A stretch of DNA of 64,000 nt, from contig QKFD01000100.1 in assembly GCA_003251535.1 (NCBI GenBank), positions 57,515-121,514 of the forward strand. The letters are read 5' to 3'. This document shows positions 1 through 9,175 of this stretch, one piece after another. Each line of letters opens with the position of its first letter. Position 1 is the stretch's first letter. The DNA comes from Chromatiales bacterium. GTDB lineage: Bacteria; Pseudomonadota; Gammaproteobacteria; Thiohalomonadales; Thiohalomonadaceae. The notes below the pieces were generated by a model that was not told the origin of the DNA, did no database searches, and saw only the letters and a list, made by a program, of their open reading frames with translations. The translations under genes and the position numbers were made by a program.

Positions 1-2
1 TC

Positions 3-893
3 GGTCCACTGCTCTACTTCTGGCCCCGCGAGCAGGTGTTCGACTTCTACCGGGCGGCGGCCCACTGGCCGGTGGCCACGGTCTATCTGGGGGAGGTGGT
101 GTGCGGTAAGCGGCGCACCATGACCCCGGAGGCGTGGCTGGAGATCGCCGATCTGCTGGCCGCTGCCGGCAAGGAGGTGGTGCTCTCCACCATGGCGCTG
201 GTGGAGGCGGAGTCGGAGCTGCTGACCCAGCGGCGTCTTGCCGAGGTGGGGCGCTATCCACTAGAGGCCAACGACTGGGGGGCGGTGAAGTTGGCCGCCG
301 GTCGCCCCTTTGTCGCCGGTCCCCACCTCAACCTCTACAACGGCGAGACCCTGGCGCTGCTGGCGGAGCTAGGGGCGCGCCGGTTTGTGCTGCCGGTGGA
401 GCTGTCGGCAGAGACCCTCGCCCAGCTCCAGGCGGAGCGCCCGGCGGGTATGGAGGCGGAGCTGTTTGCCTGGGGGCGGCTACCGCTCGCCTTCTCCGCC
501 CGCTGTTTCACCGCCCGCGCCCATCACCTACCCAAGGATGATTGCCAGTTTCGCTGTGCCGACTATCCCGACGGGCTGCTGCTGGAGTCCCAGGAGGGGC
601 ACCCCTTCCTGGCCATGAACGGCATCCAGACCCAATCGGCACAGAGTGCCAACCTCATCCATGCCCTGCCCCAGATGGCACAGCTGGGGGTGGATCGGGT
701 GCGGCTCTCACCCCAGTCACGCGGCATGGAGCAGGTGGTCAATGGCTTTGCCGAGGTGTTGGCGGGGGCCGATCCCGCGGCGGTGGATGCACGCCTCCAG
801 CGCCTCGCCCCAGCGGGTACCTGCAACGGCTACTGGTGGGGACAGGCCGGGATGGATTGGCAGCCACCCGCGGATCTCCATGGCCCCCGTTGA
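3..893 (+). CDS. ubiV: UbiV, O2-independent ubiquinone hydroxylation subunit (5' end cut by window)
   Basis: UbiV works with UbiU as a 4Fe-4S protein pair that replaces the oxygen-dependent ring hydroxylases when ubiquinone is made without O2. The frame is open from base 3, and its first residues (GPLLYFWPRE) match the start of known UbiV proteins, so about ten codons lie before the window. Family marks are visible: a Cys in VVCGKRRT, another in SARCFTAR, and a CX3C pair in DDCQFRCADYP; together these four are the expected cluster ligands. NGIQTQS and the final CNGYWWG block also fit. The GTG at base 36 is internal, not the start. The 3' end overlaps the lipoate ligase-DUF116 gene by 14 bases, suggesting coupled translation. 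ubiU is presumably just upstream. The assignment is firm; only the missing end is unknown. Confidence 0.93.
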   Translation, partial: GPLLYFWPREQVFDFYRAAAHWPVATVYLGEVVCGKRRTMTPEAWLEIADLLAAAGKEVVLSTMALVEAESELLTQRRLAEVGRYPLEANDWGAVKLAAGRPFVAGPHLNLYNGETLALLAELGARRFVLPVELSAETLAQLQAERPAGMEAELFAWGRLPLAFSARCFTARAHHLPKDDCQFRCADYPDGLLLESQEGHPFLAMNGIQTQSAQSANLIHALPQMAQLGVDRVRLSPQSRGMEQVVNGFAEVLAGADPAAVDARLQRLAPAGTCNGYWWGQAGMDWQPPADLHGPR

Positions 894-2376
894 GCTGATC
901 GACCGCGGTCTGCTGGCGGGCTGGCAACACGCCGCTCACGATCACGCCCTCCTAGCGGGGGGGCGGGCGGTGTTGGCGTTGGGCCGTTATCTGCCCACCG
1001 CCAGTCTGGGGGCCTACGAGTGGATCGATGGTGCTATCCGCGCCGACTACTGCCGGCAGCAGGGGATCGCCATCATCCGCCGCCCCAGCGGCGGCGGGGC
1101 GCTCTATCTGGATCCCAGCCAGCTCACCTGGAGCCTGTTTCTGCCACAAGAGGGGGCGGCGCTGGCCGTACTCACGGCTCGCCATAGCGCCGCCGTCGTG
1201 ACCGCCCTGGCCGAGCTTGGGGTGGTGGCCGAATTCAAGGCCCCCAACGACCTGGAGGTGGCGGGGCGCAAGATCGCCAGCCTGTTCCTCTACCGGGGTC
1301 CGCAAGGGGTGTTGCTACAGGGTTCGCTGCTCCTGTCGGTGGCTACGGAGACCCTGCTCAAGGTGTTGCGGGCGCCGATGGAGAAGCTGACTGCAACGGG
1401 TGTGCAGAGTGCTCGTCAGCGTTTTATCACCCTGGAGGAGTGTCTGGGGCCGGTGGATCTGCCGTCACTCCAGCGCCAGCTAGGCGCTGCCCTCTGTCGC
1501 CAGTTCCAGCTCCAGGCGCGAGCGACATCGCTGCCCCCTCTCCCCCCGCTGCCGGCACTAGAGCCGTTGGCACCGCCAGAGGCGGCGGATTACGCCTTTC
1601 TCAAGGGGCCAGGGGGGGTACTCCACGCCTGGGTGGCGAGCCGTGGAGGGGTGATCACGGCGCTACGCCTGAGCGGCACCATCCAGCTTGGGCCGCCGGA
1701 TCTCCTCTCTCGCCTGGAGCAGGCGCTAGCGGGGGTGAGGCTGGAGCGGGCCGTGCCGCAGCTGGAGGCGTTACTCGCAGAGGGGCCGGTGGAGATCCTC
1801 GGTTGGGTCCCTGAGGCGCTGGCCGGGGTCCTCGCCCGCGCCCTCGCCAGGGGTGGCCAACGGCACCAATTGGGTCTGGACAGGGAGCAGGCCAACAGCC
1901 TGATGCTCCACGCTACGGACGACCCGGCGACCACCCTCGCCCACGCCTCGGTGATGTTGGTGCCCTACTGCGCCAAACCGCCTGACTGCACCTGGCGCCA
2001 GCGTGATGGCTGCCCTGAGTGCGGCAAGTGCGAGGTGGGGGACGCCTATCGGCTGGCGCGGGAGCGGGGCATGGAGGTGGTCACCATTGTGCAATTTGAA
2101 CATCTGCGCGACACCCTGGAGCAGATGCGCGCCAAGGGGGTGGCCGCCTATGTCGGCATGTGCTGCCAGAGCTTCTACCTCAAGCGCCAGTATGCCTTTG
2201 AGGCGGCCGGGATCCCGGCGTTGTTGCTGGATATCAGCGGTGCCAACTGCTACGAGCTGCAACAGGAGGACCTGGCCTACGCCGGCCGTTTTGAGGCCCA
2301 GGCCTATCTCAATGGTGAGGTGGTGGAGAAGGTGATGCAGTGGGTCCCCAAAGTGAAACGGGACGACGAGGGGTGA
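880..2376 (+). CDS. Lipoate-protein ligase A-like domain fused to DUF116
   Basis: This 498-residue protein has two parts. Residues 1 to about 240 are a lipoate/biotin ligase fold with RRPSGGGALYLD and NDLEVAGRKIAS, the latter carrying the invariant ligase lysine. Residues about 355-480 are a DUF116 domain rich in cysteine (PYCAKPPDC, a CX2CX2C cluster, then GMCCQSF), suggesting a metal or Fe-S site. The ATG at 880 overlaps the end of ubiV by 14 bases; a longer open frame upstream lies inside ubiV and is ignored. Lipoate ligases attach lipoyl groups to E2, GcvH or sulfur-oxidation carrier proteins; DUF116 has no settled function that I know. The coupling with ubiV suggests expression with anaerobic metabolism, which is inference. 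The domain calls are sure; the substrate is not. Confidence 0.88.
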   Translation: MAPVELIDRGLLAGWQHAAHDHALLAGGRAVLALGRYLPTASLGAYEWIDGAIRADYCRQQGIAIIRRPSGGGALYLDPSQLTWSLFLPQEGAALAVLTARHSAAVVTALAELGVVAEFKAPNDLEVAGRKIASLFLYRGPQGVLLQGSLLLSVATETLLKVLRAPMEKLTATGVQSARQRFITLEECLGPVDLPSLQRQLGAALCRQFQLQARATSLPPLPPLPALEPLAPPEAADYAFLKGPGGVLHAWVASRGGVITALRLSGTIQLGPPDLLSRLEQALAGVRLERAVPQLEALLAEGPVEILGWVPEALAGVLARALARGGQRHQLGLDREQANSLMLHATDDPATTLAHASVMLVPYCAKPPDCTWRQRDGCPECGKCEVGDAYRLARERGMEVVTIVQFEHLRDTLEQMRAKGVAAYVGMCCQSFYLKRQYAFEAAGIPALLLDISGANCYELQQEDLAYAGRFEAQAYLNGEVVEKVMQWVPKVKRDDEG

Positions 2377-2389
2377 CGCCTCGCCTCAC

Positions 2390-3169
2390 CTAGGGTGTGC
2401 TGGGCGAGCCGCCCACAAAGGCCTCCACCGCTGCCACAAACTGTTCAGGGTGGGAGAGGAAGGGGGCGTGGCCCGCCCCAGCGACTAGCCTCAGCTCCGC
2501 CTGGGGCAGCGTCTCCACCAACGCCCGCGCCGCCTCCGGGGGGGCCAGCCGATCCCGCTCACCATGTATCACCAGGGTGGGGAGGGTGAGTTGGGGTAGC
2601 TGGGCGCGGAGGTCCCCCTCCTCCAATAGCCGCAAACCTGCCGCCAGCGCCTCCGGCTGGGGACGGCCGTGGGCGAATAGCCACTCGCGCAGGGTGCGGA
2701 TCTCCTCGCGGCCGGCGCTAGAGCCGCGGGCCTGGAGGGCGAGAAAACGGAGCAGCGTCCCCTCGTAGTCGCTGGTGAGCGCCTTGGCCAGCCCTGCCAG
2801 CAGGGTGGCGGGGGTGGCGTGGGGCCAGTCGGGGGTGGCGACAAAGCGCGGGGTGGTACCGACCAGCACCAGTTTGGCCGTCAGGCCGGCCATCGCCCCA
2901 GCCAGCGCCACCTGCCCCCCCAGGGACCAGCCCAACCAGATCGCCGCTGGCCCGGCCGTGGCTGCCACCGCCTCGGCGAGCTGGGCCAGGGAGTGGCCAT
3001 TGGCGTCAAAGGGGCTTTGGCCGTAACCCGGGAGATCCAGCGCGACAACGCGATGGTGACGTGCCAACGAGGGGAGCACACCAGACCAGACGGCGTGGTT
3101 GAGCCCCCAACCATGGATCAAGACCAGCGTTGGGCCTTCGCCCGCCACCTGAGCGTGGAGCGGCCTCAT
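2390..3169 (-). CDS. bioH: BioH, pimeloyl-ACP methyl ester carboxylesterase
   Basis: BioH removes the methyl ester from pimeloyl-ACP methyl ester, ending the fatty-acid-like phase of biotin synthesis. The product is a 259-residue alpha/beta hydrolase, close to the usual 256. The nucleophile is the Ser in GWSLGG; the oxyanion region is LIHGWGLN, the acid lies in HGERDRLAP and the catalytic His in GAGHAPF. The chosen ATG overlaps the bioF stop by four bases (ATGA), giving tight coupling; a longer frame exists upstream but runs inside bioF. The 3' end faces the lipoate ligase gene with a 13-base gap and no visible terminator. bioC and bioD, which often follow in this operon type, are absent. Confidence 0.92.
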   Translation of the reverse strand: MRPLHAQVAGEGPTLVLIHGWGLNHAVWSGVLPSLARHHRVVALDLPGYGQSPFDANGHSLAQLAEAVAATAGPAAIWLGWSLGGQVALAGAMAGLTAKLVLVGTTPRFVATPDWPHATPATLLAGLAKALTSDYEGTLLRFLALQARGSSAGREEIRTLREWLFAHGRPQPEALAAGLRLLEEGDLRAQLPQLTLPTLVIHGERDRLAPPEAARALVETLPQAELRLVAGAGHAPFLSHPEQFVAAVEAFVGGSPSTP

Positions 3170-4326
3170 GGCTGGTCCAGCGCCGCCGCCAGCGCCTCCA
3201 GGAGTCCGTCCACCTGCTCCTCCCGATGGCCGGCGGTGAGGGTGATACGTAGCCGCGCGGTCCCTGGCGGGACGGTGGGGGGGCGGATGGCACTGACGAT
3301 GAACCCCCGCTCTTTTAACCGCTGACTGATGGTGAGCGCCCTCTGTGGATCGCCTATCAGCAGCGGTTGGATCGGGCTGGGTGAGGCCATCAGCGACAGG
3401 CCGAGCTGCTCGGCGCCCTGCCGCAGGCGCGCTATCAAGGTGGCCAGGTGGGTGCGGCGCCACGGCTCCGCAGCGCTGATCCGCAGCGCAGCCCGGGTCG
3501 CCTCTGCCACTGCGGGGGGTAGGGCGGTGGTGTAGATGTAGGGGCGGGCGGACTGGATGAGGTAGTCGATCAGATCCGCCTCTCCGGCGATGAAGGCGCC
3601 AAAGCTGCCAAAGCCCTTACCGAGGGTCCCCATCAGCACCGGCACCTGCGCCAGGGTCATGCCGTAGTGCTCTAGGGTGCCACCCCCGTGGGCGCCGATG
3701 ACCCCTAGCCCATGGGCGTCGTCAACGCAGAGCCAGGCGTCGTGCGCTTGGGCGCTACGGGCCAGCTCCGGTAGTGGCGCAAGGTCACCATCCATGCTGA
3801 AGACACCATCAGTGACCACTAACTTATTGGCGGCTCCGCTGGCGGCCAGCCGCTCCTCCAGGGCGCTGGCGCTGGCGTGGGTATAGCGGCTCAGGCGGGC
3901 GCCGGCGAGGCGGGCGGCATCCAACAGCGAGGCGTGGTTGAGCCGATCCTCAAATACCGCATCGCCCCGCCCGGCGAGGGCGCCGACGAAGCCGAGGTTG
4001 GCCATGTAGCCGGTGGAGAAGAGCAGCGCCTTCGGGCGGCCCACAAAGTCGGCCAGCTCCTCCTCCAGGGCGTGGTGGGGTGCCATATGGCCGGTGACCA
4101 GGTGGGCCGCCCCGGCGCCGACCCCCCACTGCTCTGCACCCCGTTGCATCGCCGCCACCAGGGCGGGGTGGGCCGCCAGGGCGAGGTAGTCGTTGGAGCA
4201 GAACAGGGTGTAGCGGCGGCCGTCGATCACCGCCTCCGGCCCCGTGGGGGAGGTGATCACCTGGCGTTGGCGATAGAGGTGGGTACGCCGGCGCTGGGCC
4301 AGCTCTTGGGCGAGATCTTTCGGCAT
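3166..4326 (-). CDS. bioF: BioF, 8-amino-7-oxononanoate synthase
   Basis: A PLP enzyme of the alpha-oxoamine synthase family, condensing pimeloyl-ACP with alanine in biotin synthesis. At 386 residues it has the family's normal length. Visible marks are the substrate region CSNDYLALA, the glycine-rich [11 protein letters not shown], the PLP-contacting [10 protein letters not shown] and the Schiff-base lysine in [10 protein letters not shown]. It lies between bioB (57 bases upstream, with a strong hairpin between them) and bioH (four-base overlap). The three genes form one minus-strand unit. Confidence 0.96.
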   Translation of the reverse strand: MPKDLAQELAQRRRTHLYRQRQVITSPTGPEAVIDGRRYTLFCSNDYLALAAHPALVAAMQRGAEQWGVGAGAAHLVTGHMAPHHALEEELADFVGRPKALLFSTGYMANLGFVGALAGRGDAVFEDRLNHASLLDAARLAGARLSRYTHASASALEERLAASGAANKLVVTDGVFSMDGDLAPLPELARSAQAHDAWLCVDDAHGLGVIGAHGGGTLEHYGMTLAQVPVLMGTLGKGFGSFGAFIAGEADLIDYLIQSARPYIYTTALPPAVAEATRAALRISAAEPWRRTHLATLIARLRQGAEQLGLSLMASPSPIQPLLIGDPQRALTISQRLKERGFIVSAIRPPTVPPGTARLRITLTAGHREEQVDGLLEALAAALDQP

Positions 4327-4340
4327 GGTCGAAGCTGAGG

Positions 4341-4367
4341 GGGCCGCCCCGGTGAGAGGGGCGGCCC
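4341..4367 (-). other. GC-rich hairpin between bioB and bioF
   Basis: A perfect 10-base-pair stem (arm GGGCCGCCCC) with a 7-base loop sits in the 57-base gap between the bioB stop and the bioF start. It has no T-run on the minus strand, so it is not a classical rho-independent terminator. An attenuator or an mRNA-processing or stability element that lowers bioFH relative to bioB is possible. Confidence 0.5.
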
Positions 4368-4383
4368 GGGCGCAAGGGTGGAT

Positions 4384-5358
4384 CTAGGCGGCCGCGGTCA
4401 GCCCCAGACGCTCGAATAGGGCGCGATCCCGATCGGTCGAGCGGTTGCTGGTGGTGAGCAGGCGATCACCATAGAAGATGGAGTTGGCACCGGCAAAGAA
4501 GCAGAGTGCCTGCCCCTCATCGCTCATCCCCTCGCGGCCGGCGGAGAGGCGGACAAAGGATGAGGGCATCAGCAGGCGGGCGACGGCGATGGTGCGGATG
4601 AACTCAAAGATATCGAGGGCCGCACTGTCACCCAGCGGGGTACCGGGGATGGCCACCAGCAGGTTGATGGGCACGCTCTGCGGATGCTCCGGCAGGTTGG
4701 CCAGCTCCGCCAGCAGACCGGCTCGGTCGCGCCGGCTCTCGCCCATGCCGAGGATGCCGCCACAACAGACGTTGATGCCCGCTGCGCGCACATGGCCCAG
4801 GGTCACCAGCCGATCCTCATAGCAGCGGGTGGTGACCACCTGGGGGTAGTAGTCGCGTGAGGTGTCCAGGTTGTGGTTGTAGTAGTCGAGACCCGCTTGC
4901 TTGAGCTGGAGGGCCTGCTCGGCATCCAACATGCCGAGGGTGGCACAGGCCTCCATGCCGAGCGCCTTGACCGCCTGGATCATCTCGATCACACGGGCGA
5001 GATCGCCATCGCGGGGGCCACGCCAGGCGGCCCCCATGCAGAAGCGGGTGGCACCAGCGGCGCGGGCCGCCTCTGCCGCGGTGCGCACCTCTGCCAGCGC
5101 CATGAGCCCTTCGCGTTGCAGGCCGATCTCCTCTTCATGGTGGGCGCTCTGCGAGCAGTAGCCGCAGTTCTCGGCGCAGCCACCGGTTTTGATGTTGATC
5201 AGGGCGCTGGCCTGGACGACATTGGGATCAAAATGGGCGCAATGGACCGTGTGGGCGCGGTGGAGCAGATCCATGAACGGCAGCGCCAGCAGCGCTTCCA
5301 CCTCCTCCAGCTGCCAGTTGTGGCGCAGGGGAGGGGTGAGGGGGGCGGCTTGGGACAT
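4384..5358 (-). CDS. bioB: BioB, biotin synthase
   Basis: A radical SAM enzyme that inserts sulfur into dethiobiotin. The 324-residue protein carries the radical SAM cluster motif CAENCGYC near residue 56, followed by SQSAHH, and later the conserved LNTHLDTS-like stretch [12 protein letters not shown] and GGILGMGES. The start was placed at MSQAAPL, since the upstream extension in the same frame has no family similarity and would run into the intergenic region. It is the first gene of bioB-bioF-bioH and diverges from comF across 99 bases, an arrangement common in gammaproteobacteria. A BirA-type operator could lie in that gap, but I could not point to one. Confidence 0.97.
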   Translation of the reverse strand: MSQAAPLTPPLRHNWQLEEVEALLALPFMDLLHRAHTVHCAHFDPNVVQASALINIKTGGCAENCGYCSQSAHHEEEIGLQREGLMALAEVRTAAEAARAAGATRFCMGAAWRGPRDGDLARVIEMIQAVKALGMEACATLGMLDAEQALQLKQAGLDYYNHNLDTSRDYYPQVVTTRCYEDRLVTLGHVRAAGINVCCGGILGMGESRRDRAGLLAELANLPEHPQSVPINLLVAIPGTPLGDSAALDIFEFIRTIAVARLLMPSSFVRLSAGREGMSDEGQALCFFAGANSIFYGDRLLTTSNRSTDRDRALFERLGLTAAA

Positions 5359-5457
5359 GGGCGGGACTCCGCAGGGGGTTGATAGACTCAGGCCGGCGCA
5401 TCGCGCTGGGCCTGGTTCGAGCCGGGGAAGTTTGCGGAGCAGCGGGGGAGCTGTCAA

Positions 5458-6192
5458 ATGACGGGTTGGTCAAGGCGGATCGGGGCGTGGTTAGGCTGGG
5501 GAGAGCGGCGGCTCTATCCGCCGCACTGCCTACTTTGTGGCGCCGGTTACCGCGGGGGGCGGGCGCCGCTCGATCTCTGTCCGGCCTGTCTGGCCGATCT
5601 CCCTTGGAACCGCCCCGCCTGTGGCCACTGCGGGCAACCGCTGCCGGAGGGGGCTCCGCCACTCTGCGGCCGCTGCCTACGGCGTCCACCGCTATTTGAC
5701 CGCCTCTATGCGCCGCTGCGTTACGCCGCACCGGCCGATCGCCTGCTCCTCGCCTTCAAGTTCCATGGCCGGATGGCGCCGGGTCGGGTGGCGGGGGAGC
5801 TGTTGGCCGAGGCGTTGGTTCAGCAGGGCACCGCCCCCCCAGCGGTGATCGTGCCGGTGCCCCTCCACCCCCAGCGGCTGGCGCAGCGGGGCTACAACCA
5901 GGCGCTAGAGTTGGCCCGGCCCGTGGGGCGTCGGTTAGGGGTGGCGGTGGCCAGCGGTTTGGTGCAGCGGCTGCGGGCCACCGCCGCCCAGTCGGAACTG
6001 ACCCGACCGGCCCGGCGGCGCAACGTGCGGGGGGCCTTTGCGGTAGTCGGGGCGCTACCGCGGGGGACCATTGCGCTGCTGGACGATGTGGTCTCGACCG
6101 GGGCCACAGTGACCGAGTTGACGCGGACCTTGAAGCGGGCGGGGGCAGAGCGGGTGGAGGTGTGGGCGGTGGCACGGGCTGGTCGGAGCTGA
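5458..6192 (+). CDS. comF: ComF-family amidophosphoribosyltransferase-like protein
   Basis: The 244-residue protein has an N-terminal zinc-finger-like region with paired cysteines (CLLC, CPAC, CGHC, CGRC) within the first 75 residues, then a type I phosphoribosyltransferase fold. The PRPP loop is [12 protein letters not shown], and QRGYNQA is the other family mark. ComF/GntX proteins are linked to DNA uptake or to use of DNA as a nutrient; the exact reaction is not settled. The start has a purine-rich ribosome site (GGGGGAG) just upstream. It diverges from bioB, as often seen, and its end is six bases from the converging cNMP-domain gene. Confidence 0.9.
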   Translation: MTGWSRRIGAWLGWGERRLYPPHCLLCGAGYRGGRAPLDLCPACLADLPWNRPACGHCGQPLPEGAPPLCGRCLRRPPLFDRLYAPLRYAAPADRLLLAFKFHGRMAPGRVAGELLAEALVQQGTAPPAVIVPVPLHPQRLAQRGYNQALELARPVGRRLGVAVASGLVQRLRATAAQSELTRPARRRNVRGAFAVVGALPRGTIALLDDVVSTGATVTELTRTLKRAGAERVEVWAVARAGRS

Positions 6193-6197
6193 AGGGA

Positions 6198-6719
6198 TCA
6201 CCCCTCGCGTTTCTGTACCGGAATGGGTTTACCGCTCTTCTGACCAAAGAGGAAGCGGGAGAAGGTGGCCGCCTCCTCGCTGACCCGGCGGAACAGGTGA
6301 TCCAGATTGATAATGGCGTGCTCCAACAGGTTGACCGCGATGAAGGGATGCTGCACCTTGAGGCGCAGATACATCGCCCGGGAGAGGCGTAGCAGGCGGG
6401 TATCGGCATCGGTGGCCACCAGCCGCACAGAGCGCGGTTCACGGTCGAAAAAGGACATCTCGCCCACCAGCTCGCCTTCGCCGATGCCGCCGATCTCCAC
6501 ATCCTCCTTCCCCGCCTTATAGAAGAGTGCCACCTCGCCCTTGACGACGAAGTAGAGGGCCTCACCCACCTCGCCGATGTCGGCAATGATGGCGCCCTGT
6601 TTAAATGTAACCAGATCAGTGAACTCTAGGAGCGTCTCCACCTCTCTAACCGTGAGAGACTCGCACAGGTACTGCTGGCTCAGGAATTCGGAGAGATTGC
6701 TACTACGCTCATGTCCCAT
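6198..6719 (-). CDS. Cyclic-nucleotide-binding domain protein without DNA-binding domain
   Basis: A 173-residue protein with a cNMP-binding beta-roll from about residue 28 to 140. GELVGEMSFFDREPRSVRL is the phosphate-binding cassette, with the expected Glu and Arg. No helix-turn-helix follows; the tail is helical, so this is a sensor or adaptor domain rather than a Crp-type regulator. The start at MGHERSS has GGAG nine bases upstream; the longer open frame lacks support. It converges with comF and diverges from dsbA. The cassette suggests real ligand binding, but the ligand and the partner are unknown. Confidence 0.8.
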   Translation of the reverse strand: MGHERSSNLSEFLSQQYLCESLTVREVETLLEFTDLVTFKQGAIIADIGEVGEALYFVVKGEVALFYKAGKEDVEIGGIGEGELVGEMSFFDREPRSVRLVATDADTRLLRLSRAMYLRLKVQHPFIAVNLLEHAIINLDHLFRRVSEEAATFSRFLFGQKSGKPIPVQKREG

Positions 6720-6894
6720 GGGTGACTCCGGTGGGATAAAGGATCCGTTCGTCGATCTGCGACGGCGGGTTGGGGGGCGCCAGCAGTTAGCATAGAGCAG
6801 CCCGGGTGACCGGGAAAAGCGAGTGTCCAAGCCCGCACCCCGTGCGGTATATTTTCACTTCCCGATCAGTCGGAAATTAGGACGGAAATAACCT

Positions 6895-7533
6895 ATGAAG
6901 CGGATTTTCCATATCTTGCTGCTGGCCTTGCTGCCGGTGACGGCTTTTGCTGCGCCTGAGTTTGAGGAGGGGGTGCAGTACGATCCGGTTATTCCGGTCC
7001 AGCCCACCGAGGCGGCGGCAGGCAAGGTGGAGGTGCTGGAGATGTTCTGGTACGGCTGTCCCCACTGCTATCACCTGGAGCCGCTACTCAAAGAGTGGCT
7101 GGCGAACAAGCCGGACTATATCGAGTTCCGCCGGATGCCGGCACTGTTTGGGGAGAATTGGCGGCTCTACACCCAGGCCTACTACGCCGCTGAGGCGCTG
7201 GGGGTGTTGGACAAGACCCACACTGCCCTGTTCGAGCGCATCCACAAAGATCACAAACCGCCCAAGAATCTGGATGAGTTAGCCGCCTTCTACGCCGAGT
7301 ATGGGGTGGATGAGGAGGAGTTCCGCAAGGCGTTCAACTCCTTTGGCGTCATCGCCAAGGTCAACCGCTCCCAGGAGATGTCCAAGCGCTACGGTATTCA
7401 GGGGGTTCCGGCCTTCGTCGTGGCGGGTAAATACCACACCTCTGTGACCCAGGCGGGCAGCCCCGAGACGCTGTGGCAGGTGATCGACTCCCTGGCCGCT
7501 GCGGAGCATGGGCAGGCGGTAGCCGAAAAGTAG
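6895..7533 (+). CDS. dsbA: DsbA, periplasmic thiol:disulfide oxidoreductase
   Basis: The 212-residue precursor has a signal peptide (residues 1-19, cleavage after AFA). A thioredoxin fold follows with the active site CPHC in FWYGCPHCYHLEP, the classical DsbA dipeptide, and the cis-proline loop GIQGVPAFVV. It introduces disulfides into exported proteins and is normally re-oxidised by DsbB, which is not in the window. Only seven bases separate it from the acetolactate synthase-like gene, so the two may be co-transcribed although unrelated in function. Confidence 0.93.
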   Translation: MKRIFHILLLALLPVTAFAAPEFEEGVQYDPVIPVQPTEAAAGKVEVLEMFWYGCPHCYHLEPLLKEWLANKPDYIEFRRMPALFGENWRLYTQAYYAAEALGVLDKTHTALFERIHKDHKPPKNLDELAAFYAEYGVDEEEFRKAFNSFGVIAKVNRSQEMSKRYGIQGVPAFVVAGKYHTSVTQAGSPETLWQVIDSLAAAEHGQAVAEK

Positions 7534-7540
7534 AGCCCAC

Positions 7541-9172
7541 ATGAAAGCCGCCCAGCTGTTCGTACGATGCCTTGAGAACGAGGGCATTCAGTATGTCTTT
7601 GGCGTCCCTGGCGAGGAGAACCTCGACATGATGGACGCCCTGCTCGACTCCCAAGTTCAGTTCGTCATCTGTCGTCATGAACAGGGGGCTGCCTTCATGG
7701 CCGATGTCTGGGGGCGGCTCACCGGCCGCCCCGGGGTCTGCCTCTCGACCTTGGGACCAGGGGCCACCAACCTCATCACCGGCGTCGCCGATGCCGATAT
7801 GGACTACGCCCCAGTGGTGGCCATTGCCGGTCAGGCGGACACCCACCGGCTACACAAAGAGTCGCATCAGGTGCTCGATCTGGAGGACCTATTCCGCCCG
7901 GTCACCAAATACTCCTCGCGCATCCTGGGGCCCAACGTCATCCCCGAGGTGGTGCGCAAGGCGTTCAAGATCGCCCAGACCGAGCCGATGGGCGCCACCT
8001 TCATCGAGTTCCCCGAGAATGTGGCCAAGATGCGCCTGGAGGAGCTGCCGCTCCCCGTCAAGAACCCCCACATGCCGGAGCCGGCCCGGGATCGGGTGGA
8101 GGAGGCGGCACGGGCCATCTCCGCTGCCCGCGATCCCCTCATCTTGGCGGGTAATGGGGTTATCCGCGGGCGGGCGTGGCAGCAGCTGGCCGACTTTGCC
8201 GCCAAGCTCAACATCCCCGTGGCCAACACCTTCATGGCCAAGGGCGTGGTGCCCTTTCACCACCCGATGGCACTGGGGAGTGCGGGGCTACAGTCCAAGG
8301 ACTACGTGACCTGCGGTTTTGATCGCGCCGATGTGATCATTTGTGTCGGTTACGATCTGGTGGAGTACCACCCCTATCTCTGGCACCCCACCCGCGATCG
8401 CACCATCATCCATATTGCGGCTACCCCGGCGGAGGTGGACGCCTACTATCCGGTGGCCATCGGGGTGGTGGGGGATCTCAAACACTCTCTCATTCGTATT
8501 GGTGAACTGGCTACACCGCATCAGGGCCACCGGCTGCGTCCGCTGCGGGAGGCGTTGATAGCCGACATGAAGGCCTGTAGCGACGATCAGGGCTTCCCCA
8601 TCAAGCCGCAGAAGATCATCTGGGATCTACGCACCATTCTGGCGTTGGAGGATATCGTCATCTGCGACGTGGGCGCCCACAAGATGTGGATGGCGCGCAT
8701 GTTCCGCTGCGAGTACCCCAACACCTGCATCATCTCCAATGGCTTTGCCAGTATGGGCATCGCCCTGCCGGGGGCCATCGCCGCCAAGCTGGCCTTCCCC
8801 GAACGCAAGGTGGTCGCGGTGACCGGTGATGCCGGTTTCCTCATGAATATCCAGGAGTTGGAGACGGCCGTCCGTCTCGGTACCGCGTTGGTGGTGCTCA
8901 TCTGGAATGACAACGGTTACGGCCTCATCAAGTGGAAACAGCTGAATCAGTTTGGCCGCTCGGCCTTTGTCGATTTTGCCAACCCCGATTTCGTCAAGCT
9001 GGCGGAGGCCTTTGGTGCCAAGGGTTACCGTGTTGAGGGGCCGGGGGAGCTGCAAGGGATCTTGAAGGAGGCGTTGGCAGAGGAGCGCGTCTGTATCATC
9101 GACTGTCCGGTAGACTATGCGGAGAACCTTAAACTCACCGCCAAACTCGGTGAGATGGTCTGCCCGATCTGA
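7541..9172 (+). CDS. Acetolactate synthase large-subunit-like, ThDP-dependent enzyme
   Basis: A 543-residue ThDP enzyme with the normal three-domain order. The catalytic Glu lies in RHEQGAAFMAD, the FAD/quinone-type middle domain follows, and the ThDP motif starts GDAGFLMN and ends WNDNGYGL. The sequence style is closer to catabolic, AlsS-type synthases than to IlvB/IlvI. No small regulatory subunit (ilvN/ilvH) is adjacent, which also fits a stand-alone enzyme. The expected reaction is two pyruvate to acetolactate plus CO2. It lies in a dsbA-als-EEP run with gaps of seven and three bases. Another pyruvate- or oxoacid-decarboxylating activity cannot be ruled out from sequence. Confidence 0.85.
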   Translation: MKAAQLFVRCLENEGIQYVFGVPGEENLDMMDALLDSQVQFVICRHEQGAAFMADVWGRLTGRPGVCLSTLGPGATNLITGVADADMDYAPVVAIAGQADTHRLHKESHQVLDLEDLFRPVTKYSSRILGPNVIPEVVRKAFKIAQTEPMGATFIEFPENVAKMRLEELPLPVKNPHMPEPARDRVEEAARAISAARDPLILAGNGVIRGRAWQQLADFAAKLNIPVANTFMAKGVVPFHHPMALGSAGLQSKDYVTCGFDRADVIICVGYDLVEYHPYLWHPTRDRTIIHIAATPAEVDAYYPVAIGVVGDLKHSLIRIGELATPHQGHRLRPLREALIADMKACSDDQGFPIKPQKIIWDLRTILALEDIVICDVGAHKMWMARMFRCEYPNTCIISNGFASMGIALPGAIAAKLAFPERKVVAVTGDAGFLMNIQELETAVRLGTALVVLIWNDNGYGLIKWKQLNQFGRSAFVDFANPDFVKLAEAFGAKGYRVEGPGELQGILKEALAEERVCIIDCPVDYAENLKLTAKLGEMVCPI

Positions 9173-9175
9173 GCC

